Notes: generated by a model not told the origin, from the sequence alone. A stretch of 64,000 bases of DNA from Paenibacillus turpanensis (GCF_011421635.1 NZ_WTLI01000019.1:1-64000), one strand, 5' to 3'; positions 34,410-42,981 are shown, numbered from the stretch's first letter. Numbers and translations: made by a program.

Positions 34410-35427
34410 TGCCGATCACCTCCACCCTTGCATGCTCCTGCAGTTTTTGAATAGCCAGCTTTACCTGGCTTTCCTCCCCTTCCAGCTGCACAATAAGCTG
34501 ACCGTACGGAATATCCTTTAGCTTGGAGACCGTCCCTTGCAAAATGACAAAAGACACATCAGTCTGTTTGACCGCGTCATGCAGAATCGGCCGGTACGTA
34601 TCCTCGCCAATGAAGGTCAGCCGGATCATCGATGAGCTTCCGCCTTCCGGCAATTCCTCCGGTCGAAGAAGCTCCGCCCGTCCATCGGTCTGCTCGACAA
34701 ATTCTTTAGTCGTGGGGTGCTGTGGGTTCAAGAACACATCTGCAACCACGCCCTCTTCCACAATCGTACCTCGTTCAATGACGGCGACCCGATCGCAAAG
34801 CTCGCGGATCACATTCATCTCGTGCGTAATCAGCACGATCGTGAGCCCAAGCGAACGATTAATTTTGAGGAGCAGCTGAAGGATCTGCTGCGTTGTTTGC
34901 GGATCGAGCGCAGAGGTCGCCTCGTCGCACAGCAGTACACTCGGATCGTTCGCCAGCGCTCTCGCGATACCGACCCGCTGCTTTTGGCCTCCGGAAAGCT
35001 GCGCGGGGTAATGGTGACGATGCTCCGATAGACCAACCAACGCAAGCATTTCATCCACCTTGCGGTCAATTTCCTGCTTCGGCTTCTTTGCCAGCTGCAG
35101 CGGAAACGCTATGTTTTCGGCTACTGTAGCCGTAGATAACAGCGCAAAATGCTGAAAAATCATGCCGATGCTCCGTCTTGCCTGCTGCAGCCCAGCATTG
35201 TCCAGCGTCATAAGCTCCGTGCCGTTCACGTATACACTGCCGGTCGTCGGACGCTCAAGCATATTGATGCAGCGCAGCAGCGTACTTTTTCCGGCGCCGG
35301 AATGCCCGATAATCCCAAAAATTTCTCCCTTATGCACGGTTAAATCAATGGGCTGAAGGGCGGTTACGCTCGTTTTGCGCGAAACATACTGCTTCGAAAC
35401 TTGCTTCAGTCGAATGACTTCGTTCAC
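34402..35427 (-). CDS. metN: methionine ABC transporter ATP-binding protein
   Basis: A 341-residue ATPase: Walker A GHSGAGKSTLLRCIN (about 38-52), Q loop, signature LSGGQKQRVGIARAL, Walker B VLLCDEATSALD and switch His in ITHEM, followed by a C-terminal NIL domain (about 265-341) that binds methionine and shuts the transporter when cell methionine is high. I place the start at the GTG at 35427, 5 bases after GGAGGG ATCC; the upstream open frame is the riboswitch and is not coding. First gene of metNIQ, directly downstream of an S-box leader. Confidence 0.93.
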   Translation of the reverse strand: MNEVIRLKQVSKQYVSRKTSVTALQPIDLTVHKGEIFGIIGHSGAGKSTLLRCINMLERPTTGSVYVNGTELMTLDNAGLQQARRSIGMIFQHFALLSTATVAENIAFPLQLAKKPKQEIDRKVDEMLALVGLSEHRHHYPAQLSGGQKQRVGIARALANDPSVLLCDEATSALDPQTTQQILQLLLKINRSLGLTIVLITHEMNVIRELCDRVAVIERGTIVEEGVVADVFLNPQHPTTKEFVEQTDGRAELLRPEELPEGGSSSMIRLTFIGEDTYRPILHDAVKQTDVSFVILQGTVSKLKDIPYGQLIVQLEGEESQVKLAIQKLQEHARVEVIGNA

Positions 35428-35446
35428 ACGGATCCCTCCTTTTGTC

Positions 35447-35485
35447 AAAATAAAAAGCCCCCGTTTTCCGCAGAAAACAGGGGCA
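35447..35485 (-). terminator. S-box expression-platform terminator
   Basis: GC-rich hairpin (35457-35484, GCCCC.../...GGGGGC arms) followed leftward by TTTTTATTTTG, 20 bases before the metN ribosome binding site. It should form when SAM is bound and stop transcription. Confidence 0.88.
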
Positions 35486-35507
35486 GCTATATCGATCAGC
35501 GAACTCC

Positions 35508-35624
35508 CCTTCTCATCTGCCAGAACGTTGTCGTTCTGAGGAATTGGCACCATGACGTATTGCAGCAGCAATACCGGTTGCCGGGCTTCATCGGGCCTGT
35601 CCCTCCGCCTCTCTGGATAAGAAG
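35508..35624 (-). ncRNA. SAM (S-box) riboswitch aptamer upstream of metN
   Basis: The leader carries the conserved S-box elements in order: CTTATCCAGAGAGGCGGAGGG at P1/P2 (written here across 35601-35621), GGCCCGATGAAGCCCGGCAACC, GGTGCCAATTCC and the P1 closing strand GATGAGAAG (35510-35518). P1 pairs 35616-35624 with 35508-35516. SAM binding stabilises the aptamer and favours the adjacent terminator, so metNIQ is expressed when SAM and methionine run low. A 16-base hairpin sequence (35621-35636) immediately precedes P1. Confidence 0.95.
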
Positions 35625-35675
35625 TGCTTGAGCACTTTATGGAATTAATAAACATCGGGTCAAAAACTATACCTA

Positions 35676-35704
35676 AATTTACCCTATGGAAAATCAGTTG
35701 TCAA
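35676..35704 (-). promoter_or_regulatory. sigma-A promoter of the metNIQ leader
   Basis: Leftward TTGACA (35699-35704), a 17-base spacer and TAAATT (35676-35681), placing the transcript start about 45 bases before the S-box P1 helix. Confidence 0.75.
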
Positions 35705-36008
35705 CGGTTTTTGTGTGGTAAATTGAACCAGCTGGGAAAGCGATTGGCTTCCCGGCAAGTCTGGCTTGTCCCCGTGGCTGAAGCATCACGGGTGTGCAAA
35801 ATTAATACAAGTAATTTGTATTAGTCGGCATTTCGAACACGCCCGCCGCTTCAACAATACAAATTACTTGTATTAGTCAGCCGATAGCCCCGGCTGGGGC
35901 TTCCGCCTAACGCTCCACCCCCGCCGAAATCACTCGGTAGCAGCGAAGCGGGGCACGAAGCATTCGTCCCCCCTCACTCCTACCAAGCTCGCGCATCGAC
36001 CGCCCGAT
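35705..36008. other. intergenic region with paired palindromes
   Basis: No gene is supported. It contains the repeat pair at 35804-35874, a 6-bp GC-rich hairpin AGCCCC-GGCT-GGGGCT near 35886-35901, and a second hairpin around 35950-35975. The right half is GC-rich and looks structured; I cannot identify an RNA family. Confidence 0.4.
35804..35874. repeat. two copies of a 19-bp palindromic element, 52 bp apart
   Basis: AATACAA-GTAAT-TTGTATT at 35804-35822 and AATACAA-ATTAC-TTGTATT at 35856-35874. Each is an inverted repeat with 7-base arms, and the second is the exact reverse complement of the first. Both continue with AGTCnGC on the same strand. The 52-base spacing is about five helical turns, as for cooperatively bound operators. 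Confidence 0.7.
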
Positions 36009-36176
36009 TTATTGCTGCTCTTCGTTTTCGTTCACATCATATTTATTGATATGTGCGGTCATCGCTTCCACCGCTTCGTCTACATCGGTTGTCGCAGGAA
36101 CCGCTTTAACCTCATCATCCGTCTTGTCAAGGAAGTTCTGCTGATCGGCGCGGATTGCGTCCAAGCTGTTCGTCAT
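36009..36176 (-). CDS. 55-residue acidic protein of unknown function
   Basis: A short gene with a strong ribosome binding site: AAAGGAGGGA 6 bases before ATG. The product (MTNSLDAIRADQQNFLDK... to ...NENEEQQ) is acidic, without Cys, membrane segment or signal, and looks helical (VDEAVEAMTAHINKY). Codon choice matches the neighbouring genes. It lies between the zinc alcohol dehydrogenase and the metNIQ leader on the same strand. Small acidic proteins of this sort are common and unnamed in Paenibacillus; the function is unknown. Confidence 0.65.
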   Translation of the reverse strand: MTNSLDAIRADQQNFLDKTDDEVKAVPATTDVDEAVEAMTAHINKYDVNENEEQQ

Positions 36177-36316
36177 CGTATATCCCTCCTTTTTAATCGC
36201 GGTGGAACCTTAATCAAGCCTGCAGTGCAAGCACACTTCTATTCGAACGAACTACGCTGCAAGGTCTCGTTCACATCCCGCTAAGTTACTATTCGCAGTT
36301 GTAATATGCGCTTGTA

Positions 36317-37453
36317 TTAAGGCTTCAATACCACTTTTATACAATCATCCGTCTTTGTATCAAATTTCTCGTATCCGTCACGCGCTTCCGACAAGGGCAG
36401 ACGATGGGTAATAATCGTCGTCGGATCAAAGCGTTCATGAACAATATCGTCATACAGCTTCGGCAAGTAATGAATGACCGGAGCCTGTCCCATTTTCAAC
36501 GTAATATTGCGTGCAAATAGATCCCCCAAAGGAAACGCATTGTAGCGCAGGCCATAAACGCCGACAAGCTGAATTGTCCCGCCTTTGCGCACACACTGAC
36601 TGGCGATAAGGATCGGACCCATCGTTCCTCCCTGCAGCAGCAGAGCCGTTTCCACCATTTCGATCAACGTTTTCTTGCCGTCCATGCCGACACAATCAAT
36701 AACTACATCCGCACCGCCCTTAGTCATTTCCTTCAGATGGTTGCCGATGTTTTTCTCATCTTCAAAGTTGACGATTTCCACATTATTGGTGCGCTTCGCG
36801 TGTTCCAGCCGGTACCCGATATAGTCAACCGCGATGACCCGCTTCGCCCCTTTCATCCAAGCGAATTTTTGCGCCAGCAGACCAACCGGTCCGCAGCCAA
36901 GGACGATTACCGTATCCCCCGGTTTTACCCCGGCGTTATCTACGCCCCAATAAGCGGTAGGCACGATATCGGATAAAAAGAGCAGCTTCTCATCCTCCAG
37001 CTCGCACGATTCCGGGATGCGAAACGGTACAAAATTTGCATATGGCACCCGCAAATATTCAGCTTGCCCGCCTGCGTAGCCGCCAAAGGTTTCGGAATAG
37101 CCAAAATAGGCCCCTGCTTCTCCGTGCGGATTCGAATTATCGCATTGGCTTTCCAGGTTGTGTGTGCAGTAAAAGCAAGTTCCGCAGGCGATGGTAAACG
37201 GGATGACAACCCGATCGCCTTTTTTCACATGCGTAACATCGGGTCCGGCTTCTTCTACAATCCCCATCGGCTCATGCCCGATAACCGCCCCATTCGGTAA
37301 ATTGGGAATCATGCCATGAATTAAATGCAAATCCGATCCGCAAATCGCCGTACTCGTCACTCGTACGATAATATCGTCACGCTTTTCGATTTTAGGAGCG
37401 TCAACCTCTTTGACGACAACGTCTTTTATCCCTTGATACGTCACAGCCTTCAT
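36317..37453 (-). CDS. zinc-dependent alcohol dehydrogenase (formaldehyde dehydrogenase-like)
   Basis: A 378-residue medium-chain dehydrogenase. Catalytic zinc ligands: Cys in TAICGSDLH and His-Glu in GHEPMG; structural zinc site CGTCFYCTHNLESQC (about 91-106); nucleotide-binding VLGCGPVGLLAQ (about 185-196) followed by VIAVDYIGYR, which favours NAD. The extended loop after the structural zinc (GAYFGYSETFGGYAGGQAEY) is typical of the glutathione-independent formaldehyde dehydrogenase group. It may oxidise formaldehyde or another short alcohol, or act on a sugar alcohol. It is transcribed alone; GAGAGGAG precedes the ATG. Substrate is inferred from family only. Confidence 0.85.
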   Translation of the reverse strand: MKAVTYQGIKDVVVKEVDAPKIEKRDDIIVRVTSTAICGSDLHLIHGMIPNLPNGAVIGHEPMGIVEEAGPDVTHVKKGDRVVIPFTIACGTCFYCTHNLESQCDNSNPHGEAGAYFGYSETFGGYAGGQAEYLRVPYANFVPFRIPESCELEDEKLLFLSDIVPTAYWGVDNAGVKPGDTVIVLGCGPVGLLAQKFAWMKGAKRVIAVDYIGYRLEHAKRTNNVEIVNFEDEKNIGNHLKEMTKGGADVVIDCVGMDGKKTLIEMVETALLLQGGTMGPILIASQCVRKGGTIQLVGVYGLRYNAFPLGDLFARNITLKMGQAPVIHYLPKLYDDIVHERFDPTTIITHRLPLSEARDGYEKFDTKTDDCIKVVLKP

Positions 37454-37660
37454 TCGTAAGATCTCCTCTCGGACAGGATCGCAGAACCAAACAGCGGTTA
37501 GAACAGATTAGACGGCTTAGAGCACTATTCACTCTGTAGAATTCGCTATCTTTACCGCAATATGCATGACCTAGGAACGAATAATAGCTGTGACGAACCA
37601 TCCGCCACCATAAACCCGCTGCAGCCTCCGTACGTCCACGTCCGAATACCGGTTTTGCCC

Positions 37661-37714
37661 AATAAAAAACTGCACCGCCAATGTTAGATGAGTTTCTAAC
37701 AATTGGGGTGCAGT
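37661..37714 (-). terminator. long hairpin terminator
   Basis: A nearly perfect 20-bp stem (37669-37688 with 37695-37714) and 6-base loop, followed leftward by TTTTTTATT; ends the gene at 37739. Confidence 0.85.
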
Positions 37715-37738
37715 GCTAAATGGTGCAGTTCCAAGCAT

Positions 37739-38335
37739 TTATGCCTTGACTTTTTCCTCGTATTCATCCATCAGACGGTAGATCATGGTCACTACCGCTT
37801 CTGAAGCATCCCGGTTCAAATGGTGAAGGGCATACAAGTAAGTGAGCGGGAATGCGCATGTATTGTTGCCTTCTTTAATATTCGGGAGCCCAACCTCAAG
37901 CATCGGTCCATGCTCTTCGTTATTAACAACATCAAAATGGACCGCTTCCTCTGGAAATTCCTGTTTTACAGTTTGTATACAGGTTGGAAGAATCTTTTCC
38001 TCCAGCAGGCGCTTCGCGTCCTCTTCACTTTCAGGTGGTACAGGGAACCCCTGAATAAGATTATTATCAATTTTGTCGTAGAAAAAGGAGCAAATCCAGC
38101 GCTCGGGATCAGGAGTAGCCTGCAGCTTTTTAATAATTTCGGAAAGAAAGAAGCCGCAGGAATAGGATCGGCCGTCGCCGCTTAGGCGGAACGCAAACAA
38201 GGTACCGTATAGCGGGTGTTCCGCAGTTTCTCCATCCACTTTATACTCGGAAAAACGTTCGGACAGCATTTGCTGAATATGCTGAAACAATACTTGCACT
38301 TGCTCTTCATGACTCATTTCTTCATTTTGGCTCAT
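37739..38335 (-). CDS. conserved cytosolic protein of unknown function
   Basis: A 198-residue acidic protein with no signal peptide or membrane segment. N-terminal helix (HEEQVQVLFQHIQQMLSERF), then alternating strands (GTLFAFRLSGDGRSYSCGFFLSEI) and a late helix ending LMDEYEEKVKA. I do not recognise a family signature. AGGAGGG lies 10 bases before the ATG at 38335; the extra 12 codons to 38371 are unlikely. It is transcribed alone, with a long terminator after it. Confidence 0.6.
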   Translation of the reverse strand: MSQNEEMSHEEQVQVLFQHIQQMLSERFSEYKVDGETAEHPLYGTLFAFRLSGDGRSYSCGFFLSEIIKKLQATPDPERWICSFFYDKIDNNLIQGFPVPPESEEDAKRLLEEKILPTCIQTVKQEFPEEAVHFDVVNNEEHGPMLEVGLPNIKEGNNTCAFPLTYLYALHHLNRDASEAVVTMIYRLMDEYEEKVKA

Positions 38336-38434
38336 GATTGCTGTTCCCTCCTTGTTTTTCCATCTTAACATGAAATTACGCCACCCGCAAAAATATATGC
38401 CGACAAAAAACGACCTAATGAGTGTATTTTAATT

Positions 38435-38725
38435 CTATCGAATTAATACTTGAATCCCGCGAACAACACTCCAAATAAAAGAAATCGTGCTAAGAATGGC
38501 GAGAAGGATAAACACTGCTGTAAACGTTCCAATGAAAGAACCCGCCAAGAGGAACACAAATCCGAAAATCGAAACGAGCGGCAGCAAATGCGCCAATAGT
38601 GCCTCTAACGAATTGCGCTTCACCTCTCGATCGTTCGTTACAAAGTAAATAATAATCGGCACAAGAAAAGGGGCGAAAAAGATGCTCAAATAAGCTAAGG
38701 CGGACAAAATTTTGTTTGTTTCCAT
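38435..38725 (-). CDS. DUF4870-like small membrane protein
   Basis: A 96-residue protein with three hydrophobic helices (about 5-28, 40-62 and 66-90) and the layout of DUF4870/Tic20-like proteins: a first helix ending FAPFLVPIIIYF, a polar NDREVKRNSLEALLAH block, then two more helices. GGAGG lies 6 bases before ATG. A much longer frame reaching 39358 runs antisense to the SDR gene and is not coding. It sits head-to-head with the SDR gene, 148 bases apart, so the two may share a divergent control region. Function unknown. Confidence 0.7.
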   Translation of the reverse strand: METNKILSALAYLSIFFAPFLVPIIIYFVTNDREVKRNSLEALLAHLLPLVSIFGFVFLLAGSFIGTFTAVFILLAILSTISFIWSVVRGIQVLIR

Positions 38726-38872
38726 TGCGATGCCTCCATTCGGAATAACTCGGTTGATATGTTGTATGTACGAGAAAGACAACTTTTTCGTTTCGTTTTT
38801 CCCTGGAACCGACGGAGAATTGGGCGAATACACTGTTGCTGAACATATTTTCAACCCCAGGAGGTCACATAC

Positions 38873-39778
38873 ATGCAGCATTACCCGATTTACCCATACT
38901 ATGGCCATGAGACCGAGTGCAGGCAGCAGCCGATTCCCTTTCCCCCACAGCACCAGCCGCAGCAGCCCGGCCTTGAGTATATTATGGTACCCCGACCTAT
39001 ATATGAAAATCCTGCCTATGTAGGGAGCGGAAAGCTTAAAGGCCGCACAGCTATCATCAGCGGCGGAGACAGCGGGATCGGCCGAGCAACGGCGGTAGCG
39101 TTCGCCAAGGAAGGCGCGAATGTTGCGATTGCCTATCTGTATGAGCACCCGGACGCCGCCGAAACGAAGGCCCGCATCGAAGAACTCGGCGCCGGCTGCC
39201 TGCTGCTTCCGCTTGATCTTCGCACGAAGGCGGCTAATGAGCAGGCGGTGCAGCGAACGGTGGAAGCCTTCGGCGGTTTGGACGTGGTCGTCAACAACCA
39301 GGCGGTTCAATATCCGCAGGATAGTATTCTCGATATTTCGGAGGAGCAGCTTGAGCAAACGTTCCGCACGAATTTTTTCGGGTATTTTTTCATGACGCAG
39401 GCAGCCCTTCCCTATCTAAAAAATGGCGCATCGATCATTAATACCGCCTCCATTACCGCCTATCGCGGACAAAAAATGCTGATCGATTATTCCGCCACGA
39501 AGGGCGCCATCGTCTCATTTACCCGCTCACTCGCTTTGTCCATTGTCGATCAAGGAATCCGGGTTAATGCCGTTGCTCCCGGCCCGATCTGGACGCCGCT
39601 GATCCCTTCCAGCTTTTCCGCGGAACGCGTGAAGACGTTCGGCGCCGATACGCCGATGGAACGGGCTGGACAGCCGTTCGAGCTGGCGCCAACCTATGTT
39701 TATCTCGCGAGCGACGATTCGCGGTATGTTACCGGGCAAACCCTGCATGTAAACGGCGGAGATTACATTTCCTCCTAG
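38873..39778 (+). CDS. SDR family oxidoreductase, general-stress YdaD/YhdF-like
   Basis: A 301-residue SDR with a Pro/Gln-rich N-terminal extension of about 48 residues before the Rossmann fold. Motifs: IISGGDSGIGRATA (the SGGDSGIG variant typical of this stress-linked subgroup), NNQAVQ in place of NNAG, INTASITAY (catalytic Ser), DYSATKGAIV (Tyr-Lys) and VTGQTLHVNGGD. Relatives in Bacillus are sigma-B-dependent general stress proteins; the substrate is not known. The long extension is conserved in several homologs of this group but has no defined role. It lies divergent to the small membrane gene. Confidence 0.8.
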   Translation: MQHYPIYPYYGHETECRQQPIPFPPQHQPQQPGLEYIMVPRPIYENPAYVGSGKLKGRTAIISGGDSGIGRATAVAFAKEGANVAIAYLYEHPDAAETKARIEELGAGCLLLPLDLRTKAANEQAVQRTVEAFGGLDVVVNNQAVQYPQDSILDISEEQLEQTFRTNFFGYFFMTQAALPYLKNGASIINTASITAYRGQKMLIDYSATKGAIVSFTRSLALSIVDQGIRVNAVAPGPIWTPLIPSSFSAERVKTFGADTPMERAGQPFELAPTYVYLASDDSRYVTGQTLHVNGGDYISS

Positions 39779-39807
39779 GGACACAAGGAATGAAAGTGAA
39801 GACGGTG

Positions 39808-39860
39808 AAAAAAATCTCCCTTTCGGACCGAAACGCTCGGCTCGAGGGGAGATTTTGGTT
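39808..39860. terminator. bidirectional terminator between SDR and MFS genes
   Basis: AAAATCTCCC (about 39811-39820) pairs with GGGGAGATTTT (39846-39856); T-rich on both sides, especially TTTTTTT on the leftward side. Confidence 0.75.
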
Positions 39861-39895
39861 TAAAAGCACTTCAGTGAAGGAGAAAGGGCTTCGTT

Positions 39896-41137
39896 TCAGG
39901 CCCCGGTCTTTGCGGCAGAAGCCTTCTGCCATGTTTGTGCAACAAATACGGTCAGAAGCACCGATACAGCTGCGATCCCCCCGCCCAGCCAGAAGCCTGC
40001 CTCAAGGCCCAGCCAATCATTGACAAAGCCGGCGGCGAACGGACCTGCGAACATGCCGATGGCATACGCGGCTTGATAAAGCCCCATTGCGGTCGCTTGA
40101 CGCGCCGGTTCCACCCCCGCGATACATAACGATAAAAATAACGGAAAATGAAGTCCCTGAGCAAAGCCATTCACAATCTGGGTAAGGTAAAGCTGATTCA
40201 GATCAACCGTATACGGGATGAGCAGCGTACAAAGCGCACTAAATAAAAAAGCGGCCGAAATTGTTTTCCATGTGCCTGCTTTCGGCGCGATCCACCTGCC
40301 TGAAAACCAAGAGGCTGCGGCATGCGGAATCATAAATGCGAAGCTGAGCAAGCTGAGCTCCCAGCGGGACGCGCCTAAATGAATCGTTGCATAAGACGGC
40401 GTGAACCCGAACATCGTGATAAACAAAACGCTGTGGGCCATAATGGAAAGCAGCGAAACCTTCCACAGCTGCGGCGAACGGATGCCGGACAGCAGCGAAG
40501 CTACGCCAATCGGCTGGCGTTTCACACCCTCCGGCGGCTCCTTCACCAGCGCTGCGGCAAGCAGACCAACCACCCCGGCCGCTGCGCCCGCATAGAAGGT
40601 CGCGGTGTAACCGTACCGATCCGCCAGCCAGCCGCTCACTCCCATGCCAAGAAGCTGGCCTGCGACGATCAGAAAGCTGATCGTCCCCATCGCCCGCGGG
40701 GCTTCCCGAGCTGGATAATAGGCCGCGTACAGCACCGTATACGCGGCCCAGACGGAGGAGCAGAGCCCGCTTACGATCCGGCCGGCAAGCGCTCCGCCTG
40801 GACTCGCGCCAAGCGCAAACAGCAGGCAGGACAATGCGCCGCACAGCAAGCCGATCGCCATAAACGGCTTCCTCCTGCCGACCCGGTCGGAGAGTATACC
40901 TGCGGGAAGCCTTAGCGCAATTTGCACAAGTCCGTAGCTGCCCAGAATAACGCCAGTCATCGCAGCCCCGATCCCAAGCTCCTCCAACAAATAAGGCGAT
41001 AAAATCGGCACGTATGTATACAGTGAGCACCAGTATAAAATCGTAACCAAGCCGAAAATCACGTGGTCTCGCCTTGTCGCATGCACCAAAGCGGCTCCTG
41101 TGTCCCCCGCTGGTGCGGCTGCCTTCTGGCTGGACAT
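39896..41137 (-). CDS. MFS family transporter
   Basis: A 413-residue, 12-helix major facilitator protein. The motif-A loop between TM2 and TM3 reads AGILSDRVGRRKPFM, and a related motif-A-like loop is present in the second half. The N-terminus has a short polar leader. Best resembles drug or small-metabolite exporters of the MFS-1 group. It is transcribed alone between two terminators. No neighbour suggests the cargo. Confidence 0.85.
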   Translation of the reverse strand: MSSQKAAAPAGDTGAALVHATRRDHVIFGLVTILYWCSLYTYVPILSPYLLEELGIGAAMTGVILGSYGLVQIALRLPAGILSDRVGRRKPFMAIGLLCGALSCLLFALGASPGGALAGRIVSGLCSSVWAAYTVLYAAYYPAREAPRAMGTISFLIVAGQLLGMGVSGWLADRYGYTATFYAGAAAGVVGLLAAALVKEPPEGVKRQPIGVASLLSGIRSPQLWKVSLLSIMAHSVLFITMFGFTPSYATIHLGASRWELSLLSFAFMIPHAAASWFSGRWIAPKAGTWKTISAAFLFSALCTLLIPYTVDLNQLYLTQIVNGFAQGLHFPLFLSLCIAGVEPARQATAMGLYQAAYAIGMFAGPFAAGFVNDWLGLEAGFWLGGGIAAVSVLLTVFVAQTWQKASAAKTGA

Positions 41138-41249
41138 GTATCATCACTCCAAGTTGAAAGTAAGAAAGAAGAAGCAGCCGAATCAACCAAATCGGCTTGC
41201 CGGCCGCCGCTCCTTATGTTACCACCCGAATAAAACAAAAAACAACAGC

Positions 41250-41328
41250 AAAAAAGCCAGCCAACGGATATGCTCCTAGCTAACATGTTCTGTTAACCGA
41301 TAGGAGCACACCACTGCGCCGGCTGACC
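41250..41328 (-). terminator. large stem-loop terminator
   Basis: An inner stem TGCTCCTA/TAGGAGCA (41271-41278 with 41301-41308) lies within an outer CAGCC/GGCTG pairing; leftward it is followed by TTTTTTGC. Ends the gene at 41386. Confidence 0.65.
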
Positions 41329-41385
41329 AATTGACCGTTTAAACGTAAATTATTAAGGAATTCCGCGCGTTCAACTGTGCATTCG

Positions 41386-41916
41386 TTATGGATTAAACCG
41401 TTCCCAGCGGCTTTCAAAACGAAGCAAATTCGGGTGCACAGGCTGGACCGGATCAACAATAACAAGCCGAATCGTACGAATCCATTCCTCGAACGTAGCA
41501 TAGGTGGCAAACAAATTCGCAAACGCTCCTGGGAGCATGAAGAAGTGAGGGCCTGGATACTTCTCCGTCAAGAACCGCAGTGCCGTATCCATAGGCGTAT
41601 ACTTTTTGCGCTTCCCTTCCCAGCCTTCCACGGTGATTCCCCGCGTTTCACCCAGCTCCTCCATAAACTCAAGCAGCAAACGCTCTCTTTTATAAAAAGA
41701 GATCGGCGCCTCCTTCGTCATTCGTTTAACGGTCTCCTCGTGCAGCGGGTAAAAGACCATTTTGGAAAAGGAACGCGACTCTGCTAACGCTATTGCCGAG
41801 GAAAGCGCATGGACATCTGCACGTTCAAACGTATCATAATAGAACAGCGTTCCTTTTTTCGTGGACATTTGCGGTTCATAACCGAAAGGAACGATCGTAT
41901 TGGTACGTTCCATCAC
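41386..41916 (-). CDS. conserved protein of unknown function
   Basis: A 176-residue soluble protein. The stretch VHALSSAIALAESRSFSKMVFYPLHEETVKRMTKEAPISFYKRERLLLEFMEEL resembles a nucleotidyltransferase-like Rossmann segment in which the HIGH-type motif is lost, but that is a weak impression. PGPHFFMLPGAFANLFATYATFEEWIRTIR could be a second conserved block. No catalytic residues can be named. It lies 50 bases downstream of the RluA gene on the same strand and is closed by its own terminator. Confidence 0.6.
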   Translation of the reverse strand: MMERTNTIVPFGYEPQMSTKKGTLFYYDTFERADVHALSSAIALAESRSFSKMVFYPLHEETVKRMTKEAPISFYKRERLLLEFMEELGETRGITVEGWEGKRKKYTPMDTALRFLTEKYPGPHFFMLPGAFANLFATYATFEEWIRTIRLVIVDPVQPVHPNLLRFESRWERFNP

Positions 41917-41967
41917 TTCCAGCCTCCTGACGTGACGAGCTATAGCCCGTTGATCCGTACGTATAAA

Positions 41968-42930
41968 TTATCCGTTATCCGGCAGCGGAATGCCCGTTTG
42001 CTTTAAAATCCGTTTAAAGTCCGGCGGCAGAGGAGCCTTAAAGACAGTACCGTCCGGAAGCACAATCCGCCAAGCATGCAGCAGCTGATAATTCACATCC
42101 TCAAACCGTCTGCCTCCATACTTGATATCCCCCAGCAGCGGATGACCGATGCTCTTGAAATGCGCGCGAATCTGATGCGTGCGACCGCTGATCAGCTCTA
42201 CCTCCACCAGCGAATAACCGCCCCCTGACGCTAGACTGCGGTACCTCGTTTCCGCCTCTTTCTCACCGGCAAGCGCTGCTCCTGGACGCGCGGCTTCCCG
42301 CGTTCCGCCGATCAGTGTTTTATTCTTATCTGTGTCCCGCACAAGAGTGCCTGAAATCGTTCCGCTGCCGGTTACCGTGCCTTCGACAACGGTAATGTAA
42401 TATTTTTCGAGCTCTCGGCTTTGAATGATTTGATTCAGCTCGTGGAGCTTTCCAGCCGTTTTACCTACAAGGACCAAACCGCTGGTGTTTCGATCCAGGC
42501 GGTTCGCCGTAGCGGGTAAAAACAAGGCGCTGTCCAGCTTGTTATGCTTGTACAAATAAGCGTGCACTCGCGTAATCAGCGTATTTTTCTGCTCCGTTTG
42601 ATCCGGATGCGTGAGCAGTCCCGCAGGTTTGTTGACGACCATGAGCTCCTCATCCTCATATACAATGTCAATCATCGTGTTGACACCGGCGAACTTGACT
42701 TTTTTCTCGGCCCCGTTCGTCTGTTTAAAGGAATCCTCGTCCATAAAAATGGTCAGCTCGTCACCAGCCGCCAGCTCGTAATTTTGTTTCTTACGCTTGC
42801 CGTTCACTTTCACTTTTCCAGAATCGATCATTTTATAAATTTGTCCGAGCGGAAAATTCGGCATAAGTGTCCGTAAATAACGATGGAGCCGTTTGCCGCT
42901 TTCCGACGGGGCTATAGTGCGGGTAATCAC
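41968..42930 (-). CDS. RluA family pseudouridine synthase
   Basis: Converts specific uridines of rRNA or tRNA to pseudouridine. The 320-residue protein has an N-terminal S4-like RNA-binding segment (IYKMIDSGKVKVNGKRKKQNYELAAGD), the catalytic motif ATANRLDRNTSGLVLVGK with the nucleophile Asp, and HQIRAHFKSIGHPLLGD. All RluA hallmarks are present. The target position (RluD-, RluC- or YjbO-like) cannot be decided from sequence alone. It may share a transcript with the downstream unknown gene. Confidence 0.9.
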   Translation of the reverse strand: MITRTIAPSESGKRLHRYLRTLMPNFPLGQIYKMIDSGKVKVNGKRKKQNYELAAGDELTIFMDEDSFKQTNGAEKKVKFAGVNTMIDIVYEDEELMVVNKPAGLLTHPDQTEQKNTLITRVHAYLYKHNKLDSALFLPATANRLDRNTSGLVLVGKTAGKLHELNQIIQSRELEKYYITVVEGTVTGSGTISGTLVRDTDKNKTLIGGTREAARPGAALAGEKEAETRYRSLASGGGYSLVEVELISGRTHQIRAHFKSIGHPLLGDIKYGGRRFEDVNYQLLHAWRIVLPDGTVFKAPLPPDFKRILKQTGIPLPDNG

Positions 42931-42981
42931 TCGTCTACACTCCCAGCATATGGAAACTTTTCATTATGGTCAATGCTTCCA

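Noticed and set aside
35428-35655. N-terminal extension of MetN
   Set aside because: The extra residues are encoded by the S-box leader and its terminator.
36012-36284. Rightward 90-codon frame
   Set aside because: It is antisense to the 55-residue gene, which has the better start signal.
38726-39358. N-terminal extension of the DUF4870-like gene to 307 residues
   Set aside because: The extra part is antisense to the SDR gene; GGAGG and the family start are at 38725.
40239-41186. 315-codon leftward frame overlapping the MFS gene
   Set aside because: Same strand, different frame; composition is Arg/Ser-rich and the MFS frame has clear helices and motif A.
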